Shown here: positions 34,829-43,669 of the stretch, in pieces
Numbering within the stretch: position 1 is the stretch's first letter
Layout: every line of letters begins with the position of its first letter
NCBI RefSeq assembly: GCF_004345825.1
Contig: NZ_SLXM01000011.1
Location: 1 to 64,000 of the forward strand
From: Tenacibaculum skagerrakense
GTDB taxonomy: Bacteria > Bacteroidota > Bacteroidia > Flavobacteriales > Flavobacteriaceae
DNA length: 64,000 nt
Direction of reading: 5' to 3'
The notes under the pieces: generated by a model
What the model was told of the DNA's origin: nothing
What the model saw: only the letters and a program-made list of their open reading frames with translations
Databases searched by the model: none
Program-made: the position numbers and the translations under genes

Positions 34829-35683
34829 ATGAGTTATTTAGCAATTAAATGGGATCTTGATCCTGAGATTTTCAATATTGGCGGATTTAGCATTCGTTAT
34901 TACAGTGTAATGTTTATCATCGCTTTTGTTTTAGGATTACATCTGATGAAGAAAATTTTTACAGAGGATAATATTTCTCACGAAAAAATGGATCCTCTAT
35001 TCATGTACACATTCGTTTCTATGTTAATTGGAATGCGCTTAGGTGAAGTTTTCTTTTACAGTTGGGCAGATTATCAAGATAATTTATTGCAAATAATATT
35101 ACCGTTTAGAAGACAAGAAGGAGCAGAGATGTTATTTGGTTTGGTAAAAGGATGGAAGTTTACTGGGATTTCAGGTTTTGCGAGCCATGGAGCTGCAATT
35201 GCAATTCCAATAGCGTTGTACTTTTATGCTAAAAAACACTTACAAAAATCATGGTTATTCATTTTAGATAGAATGGGAATTATGGTAGCGTTGGCAGGAT
35301 TTTTCATTAGAATGGGTAACTTTTTTAATTCTGAGATTTACGGAAAACCAACAGGTTCTAGTTTTGGTGTTATTTTTACGAGAGCAGGAGAGAAGTATCC
35401 TTGTCATCCAACACAGATATACGAAGCAGTTAGTTATTTAATATTATTCTTTATTCTATGGAGATTATATTGGAAAACAGATAAGAAGCAAAAAGAAGGT
35501 TACTTATTCGGAGTGTTTATGATAGCGCTTTGGTCGTTACGATTTGTTATTGAGTTTATTAAGAAACCACAAGTGCAAGAAAGAGGAGAGTGGGCTTTAA
35601 ATACCGGACAGTGGTTAAGTATTCCCTTAATTTTAATAGGAGTTTGGTTAATGTTTAGGAAAACAGCATCAGAGAAATCTTAA
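34829..35683 (+). CDS. lgt: Prolipoprotein diacylglyceryl transferase
   Basis: 284 residues, about seven transmembrane helices. Lgt features: IRYYSVMFIIAFVLGL, GMRLGEVFFY, GFASHGAAIAI (catalytic His region), RMGNFFNSEIYGKPT, HPTQIYEA. Adds the diacylglycerol group to the many lipoproteins encoded in this window. Last of cysS-yidD-lgt. Confidence 0.96.
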   Translation: MSYLAIKWDLDPEIFNIGGFSIRYYSVMFIIAFVLGLHLMKKIFTEDNISHEKMDPLFMYTFVSMLIGMRLGEVFFYSWADYQDNLLQIILPFRRQEGAEMLFGLVKGWKFTGISGFASHGAAIAIPIALYFYAKKHLQKSWLFILDRMGIMVALAGFFIRMGNFFNSEIYGKPTGSSFGVIFTRAGEKYPCHPTQIYEAVSYLILFFILWRLYWKTDKKQKEGYLFGVFMIALWSLRFVIEFIKKPQVQERGEWALNTGQWLSIPLILIGVWLMFRKTASEKS

Positions 35684-35701
35684 TAAAAGATACTATAAAA
35701 T

Positions 35702-35736
35702 AAAAAGGAGTAACATTTTTCGTTGCTCCTTTTTTA
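35702..35736. terminator. Bidirectional terminator after lgt
   Basis: AAAAAGGAGTAAC (35702-35714) pairs with GTTGCTCCTTTTT (35722-35734), one wobble/bulge, flanked by A and T runs; the convergent S41 gene ends at 35738. Confidence 0.9.
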
Positions 35737-35737
35737 T

Positions 35738-37114
35738 TTATTGCTTTATTCTTTTTAAAAGTCCATCTAATATTTCATCATTTTCATCTAAGAGGTAATC
35801 TTTAATATAAATATCCGGAATTACGCCTTCTGGTTTTGTACTTCCATTTACACGAATCATTTTTCCTTTTGACATTTGAACTTGTATTCCTGTGTTTGGA
35901 AGATTGAAATAAAAAACAGAAGCAATCAATGATGGATATTCAGCAGTTTCTTCTCCTACAATAGTTCCGAAGTTGTAATCTTGAATTTCTGCAGCGGTTA
36001 CAGTTGCTTGTGAATGAGATTGTCTATTTACCAGTGAATATACTTTTCCGATGAATCTTTTTTCTTTTGGTTGAGGTCGCATCTTTTCAAAATTAAATTC
36101 ATAGCGTTCGCCATTCTCATGACTAAAAATAGATTTCCAATAATCACTTTCCTTGTTTTTACTGTTCTTAACACTTTCTTTTAAAAGCGCGCTCGTTCTT
36201 AGTTTAAAACAACTACTCCAAGTAAAAGGTTTGTTGGCAATAAATGAAAGCAAGTAATCACTATAATCATTATCACCTCCTGAATTATTCCTTAAATCGA
36301 TAATTAGAGTTTTACAACTCTTTGATTTTATTTCAGAAAAAGAAGCATCAATAAACGATTTAAACTTATCGATATTACCACCAAAACTTCCTGGGTTTAA
36401 ATAAGCTATGTTATCGTAGAATTTTAGACTCATAGTTGAATTTAGAACTTCAGATCTTTTGCTCTCATAATCTTCTATAAGTCGAATTGCATTAAGTTTA
36501 TAAGTAGTCTTTTTCTCGTTTTGTTTTAGCTCAACTTTAAACGTGTCGTCTTTTCCAAAAACCTGCCAGTAATATCTAGGAAAATTATACATTTCAATTT
36601 TTGTGTTTTTCATAAGTAAGCGTTCTCCTGAAACTTGTTGGTAGATTTTATCTAGAATTTCATTTATAGAAGTTCCATTAATACTTATAACTTCATCTCC
36701 ACAGTTTATGTTTTTGTTTTTCGACCAGTTTTTTCGAACTAAAGGTTTTCCTTGTTCAAAAGCAATTTCCAAAGGAAAAATGGTTGCTGTACCTGAATAG
36801 GCATAATTCATATATTCAGAACTGGGAAAATTAATACTTGTATGTCCGTTGTTAACTAAAGCAGGTAGTTGTTGTAATAAATTTGTAGCTTCTAATAAGG
36901 AAAGAGAGTCTTGTGTAATCTTGTTTTTTATTTGTTGATATCCTCTTTCAAAAGTATCTTCTGAAACAGATTCGTATATGTTGTATTGAGCTTCAATTAG
37001 TGCTTTTTTTAAATAGGAAAGATCGTTTAAAACATGTTCTTTAGAGAATTTTGCTTGCCCGTTAATATGAATTGAACTGAATAGTAATAGTATGATGTAA
37101 TGTTTAACTTTCAT
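35738..37114 (-). CDS. S41-family (C-terminal-processing-like) peptidase
   Basis: 458 residues from the ATG at 37114 (MKVKHYIILLLF), chosen over 37135 because it gives a clean signal peptide (to HINGQA). N-terminal helical region, then an S41 tail-specific protease core: LIIDLRNNSGGDNDY, VNRQSHSQATVTAAE with nucleophile Ser368 (SHSQAT), FGTIVGEETAEYP and NGSTKPEGVIPDIY. A short PDZ-like part (CGDEVISINGTSINEIL) precedes it. Periplasmic or surface peptidase of unknown target, often annotated simply as S41. Confidence 0.88.
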   Translation of the reverse strand: MKVKHYIILLLFSSIHINGQAKFSKEHVLNDLSYLKKALIEAQYNIYESVSEDTFERGYQQIKNKITQDSLSLLEATNLLQQLPALVNNGHTSINFPSSEYMNYAYSGTATIFPLEIAFEQGKPLVRKNWSKNKNINCGDEVISINGTSINEILDKIYQQVSGERLLMKNTKIEMYNFPRYYWQVFGKDDTFKVELKQNEKKTTYKLNAIRLIEDYESKRSEVLNSTMSLKFYDNIAYLNPGSFGGNIDKFKSFIDASFSEIKSKSCKTLIIDLRNNSGGDNDYSDYLLSFIANKPFTWSSCFKLRTSALLKESVKNSKNKESDYWKSIFSHENGERYEFNFEKMRPQPKEKRFIGKVYSLVNRQSHSQATVTAAEIQDYNFGTIVGEETAEYPSLIASVFYFNLPNTGIQVQMSKGKMIRVNGSTKPEGVIPDIYIKDYLLDENDEILDGLLKRIKQ

Positions 37115-37139
37115 TGATGTAAATAATAATTTCACGTTG

Positions 37140-37147
37140 CAAAATTA
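37140..37147 (-). promoter_or_regulatory. -7 promoter element of the S41 peptidase gene
   Basis: On the minus strand TAATTTTG matches TAnnTTTG, 25 bases before the ATG at 37114; TTTG (complement of 37163-37166) is 15 bases upstream, somewhat short for a -33. Confidence 0.5.
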
Positions 37148-37180
37148 TACGCTAATTACTAACAAATCGACCGAATGCTT

Positions 37181-38314
37181 CTATTCGTACTTATTTTTTA
37201 GTCTTTTAATAAGCTGACTAGGAGTTTGTTGTGTTTCTTTTTTAAAAGCACTGTTAAAAGTAGATTTAGAATTAAATCCGCAGTCATATGCTAATCCTAA
37301 CAATGAGATTTTTTGAAGGTCTGTAGCTTTTACTCGCTCCTGAAATTCTTTTACACGAAAGGAATTTACTAAGTCATAAAAGTTTTTTTCAAAGTTTTGA
37401 TTTATTTTCATCGAAACTTGTTTGGGTTTCATTTCTAATAATTCCGAAAGTTTGGATAAGTTTAAGTCAGGGTTTAAATAAGGTTTTTCATTTTGCATCA
37501 ACCTTTCTAATTTTTCTATGAAATTTTTATCTAATTCAAAGGTAATTTCCTTAGGAGAACTATTTGAGTTTTCAATAGATAACAGATCAGAAGTATTTGT
37601 TGTCAAATATCCTTTGAAACTTATCCATGTACATGCAATAGCTAATAGTACAAAGTTTGGCAAGAAATAATATTCTCTCAAGTTTCTGTCGAAAGCAAAG
37701 CGATCAATTTCTGTAAGAATATTCCAAAAAATAGGATATATAGCAAAAATAAGAATTGGAATTTTTAACCAATTATACGATCTGTTTTCAAGTTTAGAGT
37801 AAAATTGTTTTAATTGATGTTGATGTTTATACAGTATTCGAAGTGAGATGATACTATAAATTAAATTTGAAAGAACACCAATCCATTGTTGTGTTAAATA
37901 CACATAAGTTATGTTTGACATTGGATCGATATATAACCCGTTTGCTCCATCTCTGTAAAACGAAGTTCTGTAGAAAATAAACTCTAGGAGCAAAGGAATG
38001 AAATGAATAAAATCCTTGTTTGAGAATTTAAAGTTCGGTTTGGTAATACTAATTGTATAAAAATACAAGGCAGGTCCCATTCCATAGAGAAGTTCTAACT
38101 GGATATATCGAAATATATGAAGCTTTCCAATATCTTTTAAAACGTTAACCAATACAATGTTTACGGCCATAATCGCGTAAAATATGATTAACATTGCTAA
38201 AAACTTATTCGCAAGAACTCTAGGTTGTTTTTTTAAAATTAGAATACTTAAAACAATTGCTTGAATAGCAAAAACACAGATTATAGTGAATAAAATGGAG
38301 TTTGAAGTAATCAT
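37181..38314 (-). CDS. Membrane-bound AraC-family transcriptional regulator
   Basis: 377 residues. About seven hydrophobic helices in residues 5-240, then a cytoplasmic AraC-type double helix-turn-helix (about 275-372: LSKLSELLEMKPKQVSMKIN, ISLLGLAYDCGFNSKSTFNSAFKKETQQTPSQLIK). Membrane-embedded AraC proteins of this form are common in flavobacteria. It is the only regulator near the S41 peptidase gene, 67 bases downstream, which is a candidate target. Confidence 0.88.
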   Translation of the reverse strand: MITSNSILFTIICVFAIQAIVLSILILKKQPRVLANKFLAMLIIFYAIMAVNIVLVNVLKDIGKLHIFRYIQLELLYGMGPALYFYTISITKPNFKFSNKDFIHFIPLLLEFIFYRTSFYRDGANGLYIDPMSNITYVYLTQQWIGVLSNLIYSIISLRILYKHQHQLKQFYSKLENRSYNWLKIPILIFAIYPIFWNILTEIDRFAFDRNLREYYFLPNFVLLAIACTWISFKGYLTTNTSDLLSIENSNSSPKEITFELDKNFIEKLERLMQNEKPYLNPDLNLSKLSELLEMKPKQVSMKINQNFEKNFYDLVNSFRVKEFQERVKATDLQKISLLGLAYDCGFNSKSTFNSAFKKETQQTPSQLIKRLKNKYE

Positions 38315-38390
38315 TTAAAAGGATTAGAAATTTAATCTTCACTTAGAAAATCTAAAGTAATTAATATGAACGATTTTTAATCTTTTTTCC

Positions 38391-38422
38391 AAAAGAAAAG
38401 GAGCAGCCAAAATTGCTACTCC
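38391..38422 (-). terminator. Terminator of the beta-mannosidase gene
   Basis: On the minus strand an 8-bp stem GGAGTAGC / GCTGCTCC (from 38422 to 38400, one G-U pair) followed by TTTTCTTTT. About 40 bases past the stop at 38463. Confidence 0.75.
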
Positions 38423-38462
38423 CAATACATCGAAATACATCGATTTTGAATAAAACTATTTT

Positions 38463-41036
38463 TTAATAACTATCTACCAAGCTCATGATTTTTAACTGAC
38501 TATTAAAATCTGTCAATGTTTTTATGTTTCCTTTTTTGATTGTTATTTTCTTTTCTGTATTTGGTAACATGTTGAAATAATTGTCAGAGAAATTCTCGTC
38601 AAAATTTCCAGATGCAAATACTCCGATAGCTAGTTTTTTAGATTGAAGAGTTACGATATATTCTTCTTCGTTTTCACTAGCATCAAAAGTAATTTCGGGT
38701 TGAGGTAACTTCAAATTTTTAAAAGGAATAAAGAAATGTTGTTTTACGTCAATAACCTTGTTATTTACAATCAAAGTAGCGTTTAAAAATTGTTGATCAT
38801 TATTCTCAGATAATGTAATCAATTCTTTTTTATTCAAACTGAAATAGCTTTGAGAATCATTTCCTTTTACTTGAATTTCCTTGTTCCAAGAATGTAATTT
38901 ATTTCCTTCAAAATCCAGTAAGTTTAGCACTAGTTTTGCTGAAAAATCTGACAAGGAATCTGTGGCGATAAACAGTTTAATTTCGTCTTTTTTATCATCA
39001 AAACTCACAATTGTTTTTTTGAAAGATTCTTTAACTCCGTAATGTAACGCTTTCCATTTACCATAATAGTCAATACTTGACCAAGAAGCAACGGGCCAAC
39101 AATCGTTAATTTGCCAGTATAACGAACCCATGCAACGATACCTGTTTTTTCGATGTGCTTCAATTCCAGTGGTAATTCCGTATGCCTGTAATAAATGACT
39201 TACATATAAAAAGCTCTCGAAATCCTTTGGTTGTTTATAATGACGAAGCATGTATTCTTTAATGGTTCCATTTCCAATACTAGAACGTTGATGAGATTTC
39301 ATTACTTCTGAGAAAATATCATGATCTTCTGGAATTGTATATTTATTAACAGTTGCTAATTCAGGAAAAGATTGAAATCCGAATTCAGACATGAAACGCG
39401 GAATTTTTACATTATAATTATTAAATGGTTCTTTTCCCCACCAAACTCCCCAGTAATGAGCATCGCCATCGGTGTGAGATTCTGGCACACCTAATTCACT
39501 ACTCGGAGAAGAAGCCCAATAGTTTCTATCAGAATCATACTGTTCAACAACTTCTGGAAGTACTTTATGAAAAATATCTACATACGATTGCCAAGTAGTA
39601 TTTGCTGCTTTTTCCGATTGCTCTTTAGTCACTTTCTGTTTCCAACCCCATCGCTCCCAAGCCGATAAAACTTCATTATTTCCACACCATAAAGCAATAG
39701 AAGTGTGATTTCTTAGATGTTTTACATTGTCAATTGCTTCTTGTTTTACATTCTCTAAAAATTCTGTATCTCCTGGATACATAGCACAAGCAAACATGAA
39801 ATCTTGCCAAACTAATAATCCCATTTCATCACACAAATCATAAAATTCTTTGTTTTCATAAAATCCGCCGCCCCAAACACGAATCATGTTCATATTAGCT
39901 TCTTTTGCAGAACTTAAAATGTGATGATAATTAGAATCTTTTACTCTCGGTAAAAATAAATCTTGCGGAATATAATTAGCTCCTTTCATAAAAGTTGGAA
40001 CTCCGTTAACCTTAAAATAGAAGGATGTTCCAATTGAGTCTTTTTCTCGTAAAAGTTCTATTGTTCTTAATCCAACTCGATTTTGTTTTTCATCGGAATG
40101 ATTTTTATGGCTCACTTTTACATTGATATCATATAAATACTGATTTCCCATTCCGTTTGGCCACCATAGTTTGGGATTTTTAATAATAAACGGGATTGTG
40201 AACTTATTTTTCCCTATAGATAAAGGAAAATCTTTTGTAACTAAAATAGTATCATTAATGCTAATTTCTAATTCACTCTTTTCTAATTCTTTGGTGCTTA
40301 AAATTTCAATTTCAGCGGAAAGTTGAGCGGAATCTTTTAGTATTTTCTGACGAATAAAAACATCTTCAATTTTAAAATGATTCCAGTTTTTTAAAATTAC
40401 AGGACGCCAAATTCCAGAAGTAACCAATCTAGGTCCCCAATCCCAACCAAAATGATATCCAGCTTTTCTAGAAAATACACTTACTTTTTTATCACCTTCA
40501 ACTTTTCCAATTTTGGCTAAATCATTATCTGAAACTTCAATTTGATAATCGATTGCATCGTATTTCTCAATTCCTTTTTTTATTGGAGATTCTAGAATGA
40601 TTTTCAGTTCGTTATCGCCTTCTTTTAAATATTCTTTTACGTCAACTTTATAACTTCGAAACATGTTGTCTGTAGAAAGAACTTTTGAATTGTTTACATA
40701 AATATCACTGTAAGTGTCAATACCTTGAAATTCTATTTCCAATTGTTCTTTTTCGAGTATTTCTTTTGAAATGGTAAATGATGTTTTATAAACCCAATCT
40801 TCTTTATCAACCCATTGAACATGGTGTTCATTCAATCTATAAAAGGGGTTTTCAATTATGTTATGTTTTAGTAAATCAGTGTGTACTGTACCTGGAACTT
40901 CAGCAGTTCTCCATATTGTATCGTTAAGTTGTTTAAATACCCAATTATTCGAGAGATCAATTTTATTTACGGTCGATTTTTTACATCCAATTATCATAAA
41001 TGACATTAGTATAGCTAGGTATTTACAGGTTTTCAT
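38463..41036 (-). CDS. GH2 beta-mannosidase lipoprotein
   Basis: 857 residues. Lipoprotein signal (MIIGCKKS, Cys18) then the GH2 layout: jelly-roll sugar-binding domain (GIDTYSDIYVN, FGWDWGPRLVTSG), Ig-like domain, and TIM barrel with the acid/base Glu455 in WCGNNE and nucleophile Glu551 in MSEFGFQS. GWDWGPR and WQDFMFACAMYPG are typical of beta-mannosidases rather than galactosidases. Likely on the cell surface or periplasm, removing terminal beta-mannose from glycans. No SusC/SusD pair or other glycan genes adjoin it, so it is not part of a visible polysaccharide-use locus. Confidence 0.9.
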   Translation of the reverse strand: MKTCKYLAILMSFMIIGCKKSTVNKIDLSNNWVFKQLNDTIWRTAEVPGTVHTDLLKHNIIENPFYRLNEHHVQWVDKEDWVYKTSFTISKEILEKEQLEIEFQGIDTYSDIYVNNSKVLSTDNMFRSYKVDVKEYLKEGDNELKIILESPIKKGIEKYDAIDYQIEVSDNDLAKIGKVEGDKKVSVFSRKAGYHFGWDWGPRLVTSGIWRPVILKNWNHFKIEDVFIRQKILKDSAQLSAEIEILSTKELEKSELEISINDTILVTKDFPLSIGKNKFTIPFIIKNPKLWWPNGMGNQYLYDINVKVSHKNHSDEKQNRVGLRTIELLREKDSIGTSFYFKVNGVPTFMKGANYIPQDLFLPRVKDSNYHHILSSAKEANMNMIRVWGGGFYENKEFYDLCDEMGLLVWQDFMFACAMYPGDTEFLENVKQEAIDNVKHLRNHTSIALWCGNNEVLSAWERWGWKQKVTKEQSEKAANTTWQSYVDIFHKVLPEVVEQYDSDRNYWASSPSSELGVPESHTDGDAHYWGVWWGKEPFNNYNVKIPRFMSEFGFQSFPELATVNKYTIPEDHDIFSEVMKSHQRSSIGNGTIKEYMLRHYKQPKDFESFLYVSHLLQAYGITTGIEAHRKNRYRCMGSLYWQINDCWPVASWSSIDYYGKWKALHYGVKESFKKTIVSFDDKKDEIKLFIATDSLSDFSAKLVLNLLDFEGNKLHSWNKEIQVKGNDSQSYFSLNKKELITLSENNDQQFLNATLIVNNKVIDVKQHFFIPFKNLKLPQPEITFDASENEEEYIVTLQSKKLAIGVFASGNFDENFSDNYFNMLPNTEKKITIKKGNIKTLTDFNSQLKIMSLVDSY

Positions 41037-41149
41037 TTTGGGTTGCTTGTTTGTAGATTGAAGTAGACAATATACTAAAATATCGTGGAGTCCATTTTTA
41101 CTATTCTTACATAATTTGTTAGTAAAATGACAATGAAAGCCTACTTTAA

Positions 41150-41182
41150 AAAAGAAACCTCATTCATAATTGAATGAGGTTT
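41150..41182 (-). terminator. Terminator of M23-TBDR operon
   Basis: A perfect 12-bp stem AAACCTCATTCA (41155-41166) / TGAATGAGGTTT (41171-41182) with TAAT loop, T-rich on the minus strand. 30 bases past the stop at 41213. Confidence 0.93.
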
Positions 41183-41212
41183 TAATAGTTTTATAATTTA
41201 TTTGTTAAGTTT

Positions 41213-43660
41213 TTAAAACTTCATTCTTAGTTTAAAGTTTAAAACTCTTCCTGTCATGTAATTTGGAATTGCAAATTGTTGTTTACTGTATACATCTCTA
41301 ACCCAAGTGTTTGTGATAGAGTTTCTAATGTCAAAAATATTGAACAACTCTAAACCAGCAGTAAGTTCTTCAAAATTGTTCAGAAATTTATTTGAGGTTT
41401 TCTTATTGTTGTCGACAAAAACGTATGAAACTCCAACATCTGCACGTCTGTAATCTTCCAATCTGTTTTGAAAGCTATACACATCTGCATAGGCTGGAGC
41501 GCCACCTGGTACACCAGTATTATAAACTAGATTTAAGTATGCTTTTAAATCTGGTAGGTTTGGGACATAATCTTGAAATAATACACCCAATTTTATTCTC
41601 TGGTCTGTAGGTCTGGCAATATAACCTCTGTTATCAATGTTTTCTTGAGTTTTTAAATATCCAAAACTAACCCAACTATCATTACCTGGAACAAATTCAC
41701 CATTTAAACGAACATCAAGTCCATATGCATAAGCGTTAGTTACATTGTCTGCTCTATATCGAATTCGAACATTATCAATTGAATATGCATTTACATCACT
41801 TAAATCTTTGTAATACAATTCTGTCGTCAATTTAAAAGGCCTATTCCACATCGTGAAACTGTAATCATTTCCTACTACTGCATGAATTGACTTTTGAGCT
41901 TTTACATCAGCTGATATTTGTCCGTTATAACCTCTTAACTCCCTGTAAAAAGGAGGTTGAGAGTAGTAACCTCCAGAGATTCTGAAAAGCATATCGTCAT
42001 TCCAATCTGGTTTTATAGCAAATTGAGCTCTTGGACTAAAAATTAGTTGACTTTTAGATTCGGCTCCAACTGGACTTACATTCCAATATTGAGATCTGAC
42101 TCCGGCATTGAACCATATTTCATGATTTCCCCAAGTAGTTTTTCTACTGAACTGTAAAAAACCAGAAAAACGATTTATATCAACAGTATTTTGAGCTCTT
42201 ACATTTTGAAAAGGCTCAATAGGGCCAGTAAAAGGAGTATAAGGTTGGTCATTGCCAATATTGTGATGTGGAGGTCTAACAGAAAACCCTACACTATCAA
42301 TAACTTCCCATTCTCTAATACGATCTCTTATATTTTCTTTTTGATATTTGATTCCTGCTCTCCATTCGTTATTGCCATCTTTAAGAGTGGCTTTTACTTG
42401 AGCATTTACAATTAAAGCATCTAAATCGTTACGAGCATGGTTTAATTGAGAGCCAATACCCTGAGAAAATTCAACTTCACCGAAATTTTCAGAGCCTAAA
42501 TTAGTATTCACTTGCCCTAAGTTATATTGTGCAGCAATGTCAAAGTATTCTTCTTCCTGTGTGTTAAATGAAGATACAATTCCAGTTAACTCTAAATTAT
42601 CATTTATTCTGTAATCCATTGAAAATGCTCCAAAAAATGTTTGGAAACGATCAACTTCTTGACCTTGATAGAATACAATTAACTCTAAAGGATTTGCAAT
42701 AGTTCCAAAACGTGTTCTTCTTGATAAAGGTTTATAGTTGTAATTATTAAGCGAAAAGTTTCCTAAGAAATTGACATCAACTTTTGAAGAAAGTTTATAA
42801 GATAAAAAGGTTTGGATATCAGTAAAGTTTGGTCTAAAGTTGACTTCTGTTTGTTTGTCATTAACAAATAAACTATTATCTCTGTAACGTACACCTAAAA
42901 TAGTACTTAGTTTATCGTTAAATAAAAGTCCTTCTGTAGTTACACTTGCACCTAAGAAACTCAAATCAATTTGTGTACTACTTTTTGTGGGTTTTCTGTA
43001 GGTGATATCTAAAACAGACGATAATTTATCACCATATTTAGCTTGAAATCCACCAGCAGAGAAATCAATATTCTGAATCATATGAGGATTTATAAAACTC
43101 AATCCTTCTTGTTGTCCAGAACGAATTAGAAAAGGTCTGTAAACTTCAATTCCATTTACATACACCAAGTTTTCGTCAAAGTTTCCACCTCTAACATTAT
43201 ATTGTGTACTTAATTCGTTATTATTGCTAACACCCGGTAGTGTCATTAAAACAGCTTCAACACCCGCATTTGGTCCAACTACAGTTGCTACTTTTTTAGT
43301 GTCGATTTTAGTAATTCCTTCCGCCTCTTTTTTTCTGTTTTTAATGATAATTTCTTCTAACTCTTCATTTTTAATTGTAAGAGTAGGAGAGAAGTTAATG
43401 GTCCTTTTACCACGAGTAGTAAATCTTTTTACAACTGTTTTGTATGAAACATGTGAATAAGTTACTTCAACAGTTTTTCTTATTGGAATTTCAAAAGAGT
43501 AATTTCCATACTCATCGGTTGTAGTTCCTTGATTAAGATAACTGATGGCGACACCTTCTATAGGGTCATTGAATTTATTGACTATTTTTCCTTTAACTGT
43601 GGATGTTTTTTGCGCAAAAACCAGTATAGGAAACAAAAGAAGGAATAAAGTTTTTTTCAA
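41213..43660 (-). CDS. TonB-dependent outer-membrane receptor
   Basis: 815 residues: signal peptide to VFAQK, a CarboxypepD_reg-like domain (about 20-105: VKGKIVNKFNDPIEGVAISY, TTTDEYGNYSFEIP), plug (VNIEVYRPF-like segment with NVRGGNFDENLVYVNGIEV, GGFQAKYGDKLSSVLDI) and a 22-strand barrel to the final RVLNFKLRMKF. No SusD neighbour, so not a classical glycan SusCD. The substrate is unknown. Encoded 9 bases after the M23 peptidase in one operon. Confidence 0.93.
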   Translation of the reverse strand: MKKTLFLLLFPILVFAQKTSTVKGKIVNKFNDPIEGVAISYLNQGTTTDEYGNYSFEIPIRKTVEVTYSHVSYKTVVKRFTTRGKRTINFSPTLTIKNEELEEIIIKNRKKEAEGITKIDTKKVATVVGPNAGVEAVLMTLPGVSNNNELSTQYNVRGGNFDENLVYVNGIEVYRPFLIRSGQQEGLSFINPHMIQNIDFSAGGFQAKYGDKLSSVLDITYRKPTKSSTQIDLSFLGASVTTEGLLFNDKLSTILGVRYRDNSLFVNDKQTEVNFRPNFTDIQTFLSYKLSSKVDVNFLGNFSLNNYNYKPLSRRTRFGTIANPLELIVFYQGQEVDRFQTFFGAFSMDYRINDNLELTGIVSSFNTQEEEYFDIAAQYNLGQVNTNLGSENFGEVEFSQGIGSQLNHARNDLDALIVNAQVKATLKDGNNEWRAGIKYQKENIRDRIREWEVIDSVGFSVRPPHHNIGNDQPYTPFTGPIEPFQNVRAQNTVDINRFSGFLQFSRKTTWGNHEIWFNAGVRSQYWNVSPVGAESKSQLIFSPRAQFAIKPDWNDDMLFRISGGYYSQPPFYRELRGYNGQISADVKAQKSIHAVVGNDYSFTMWNRPFKLTTELYYKDLSDVNAYSIDNVRIRYRADNVTNAYAYGLDVRLNGEFVPGNDSWVSFGYLKTQENIDNRGYIARPTDQRIKLGVLFQDYVPNLPDLKAYLNLVYNTGVPGGAPAYADVYSFQNRLEDYRRADVGVSYVFVDNNKKTSNKFLNNFEELTAGLELFNIFDIRNSITNTWVRDVYSKQQFAIPNYMTGRVLNFKLRMKF

Positions 43661-43669
43661 AATGATTTA

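Noticed and set aside
38425..38443. 9-bp tandem duplication ATACATCGA next to the mannosidase terminator
   Set aside because: Two copies only; no sign of a functional site.
38463..43660. Polysaccharide utilisation locus around the beta-mannosidase and TonB-dependent receptor
   Set aside because: No SusD-like gene is present, the mannosidase and receptor have separate terminators, and the receptor is in an operon with an M23 peptidase.
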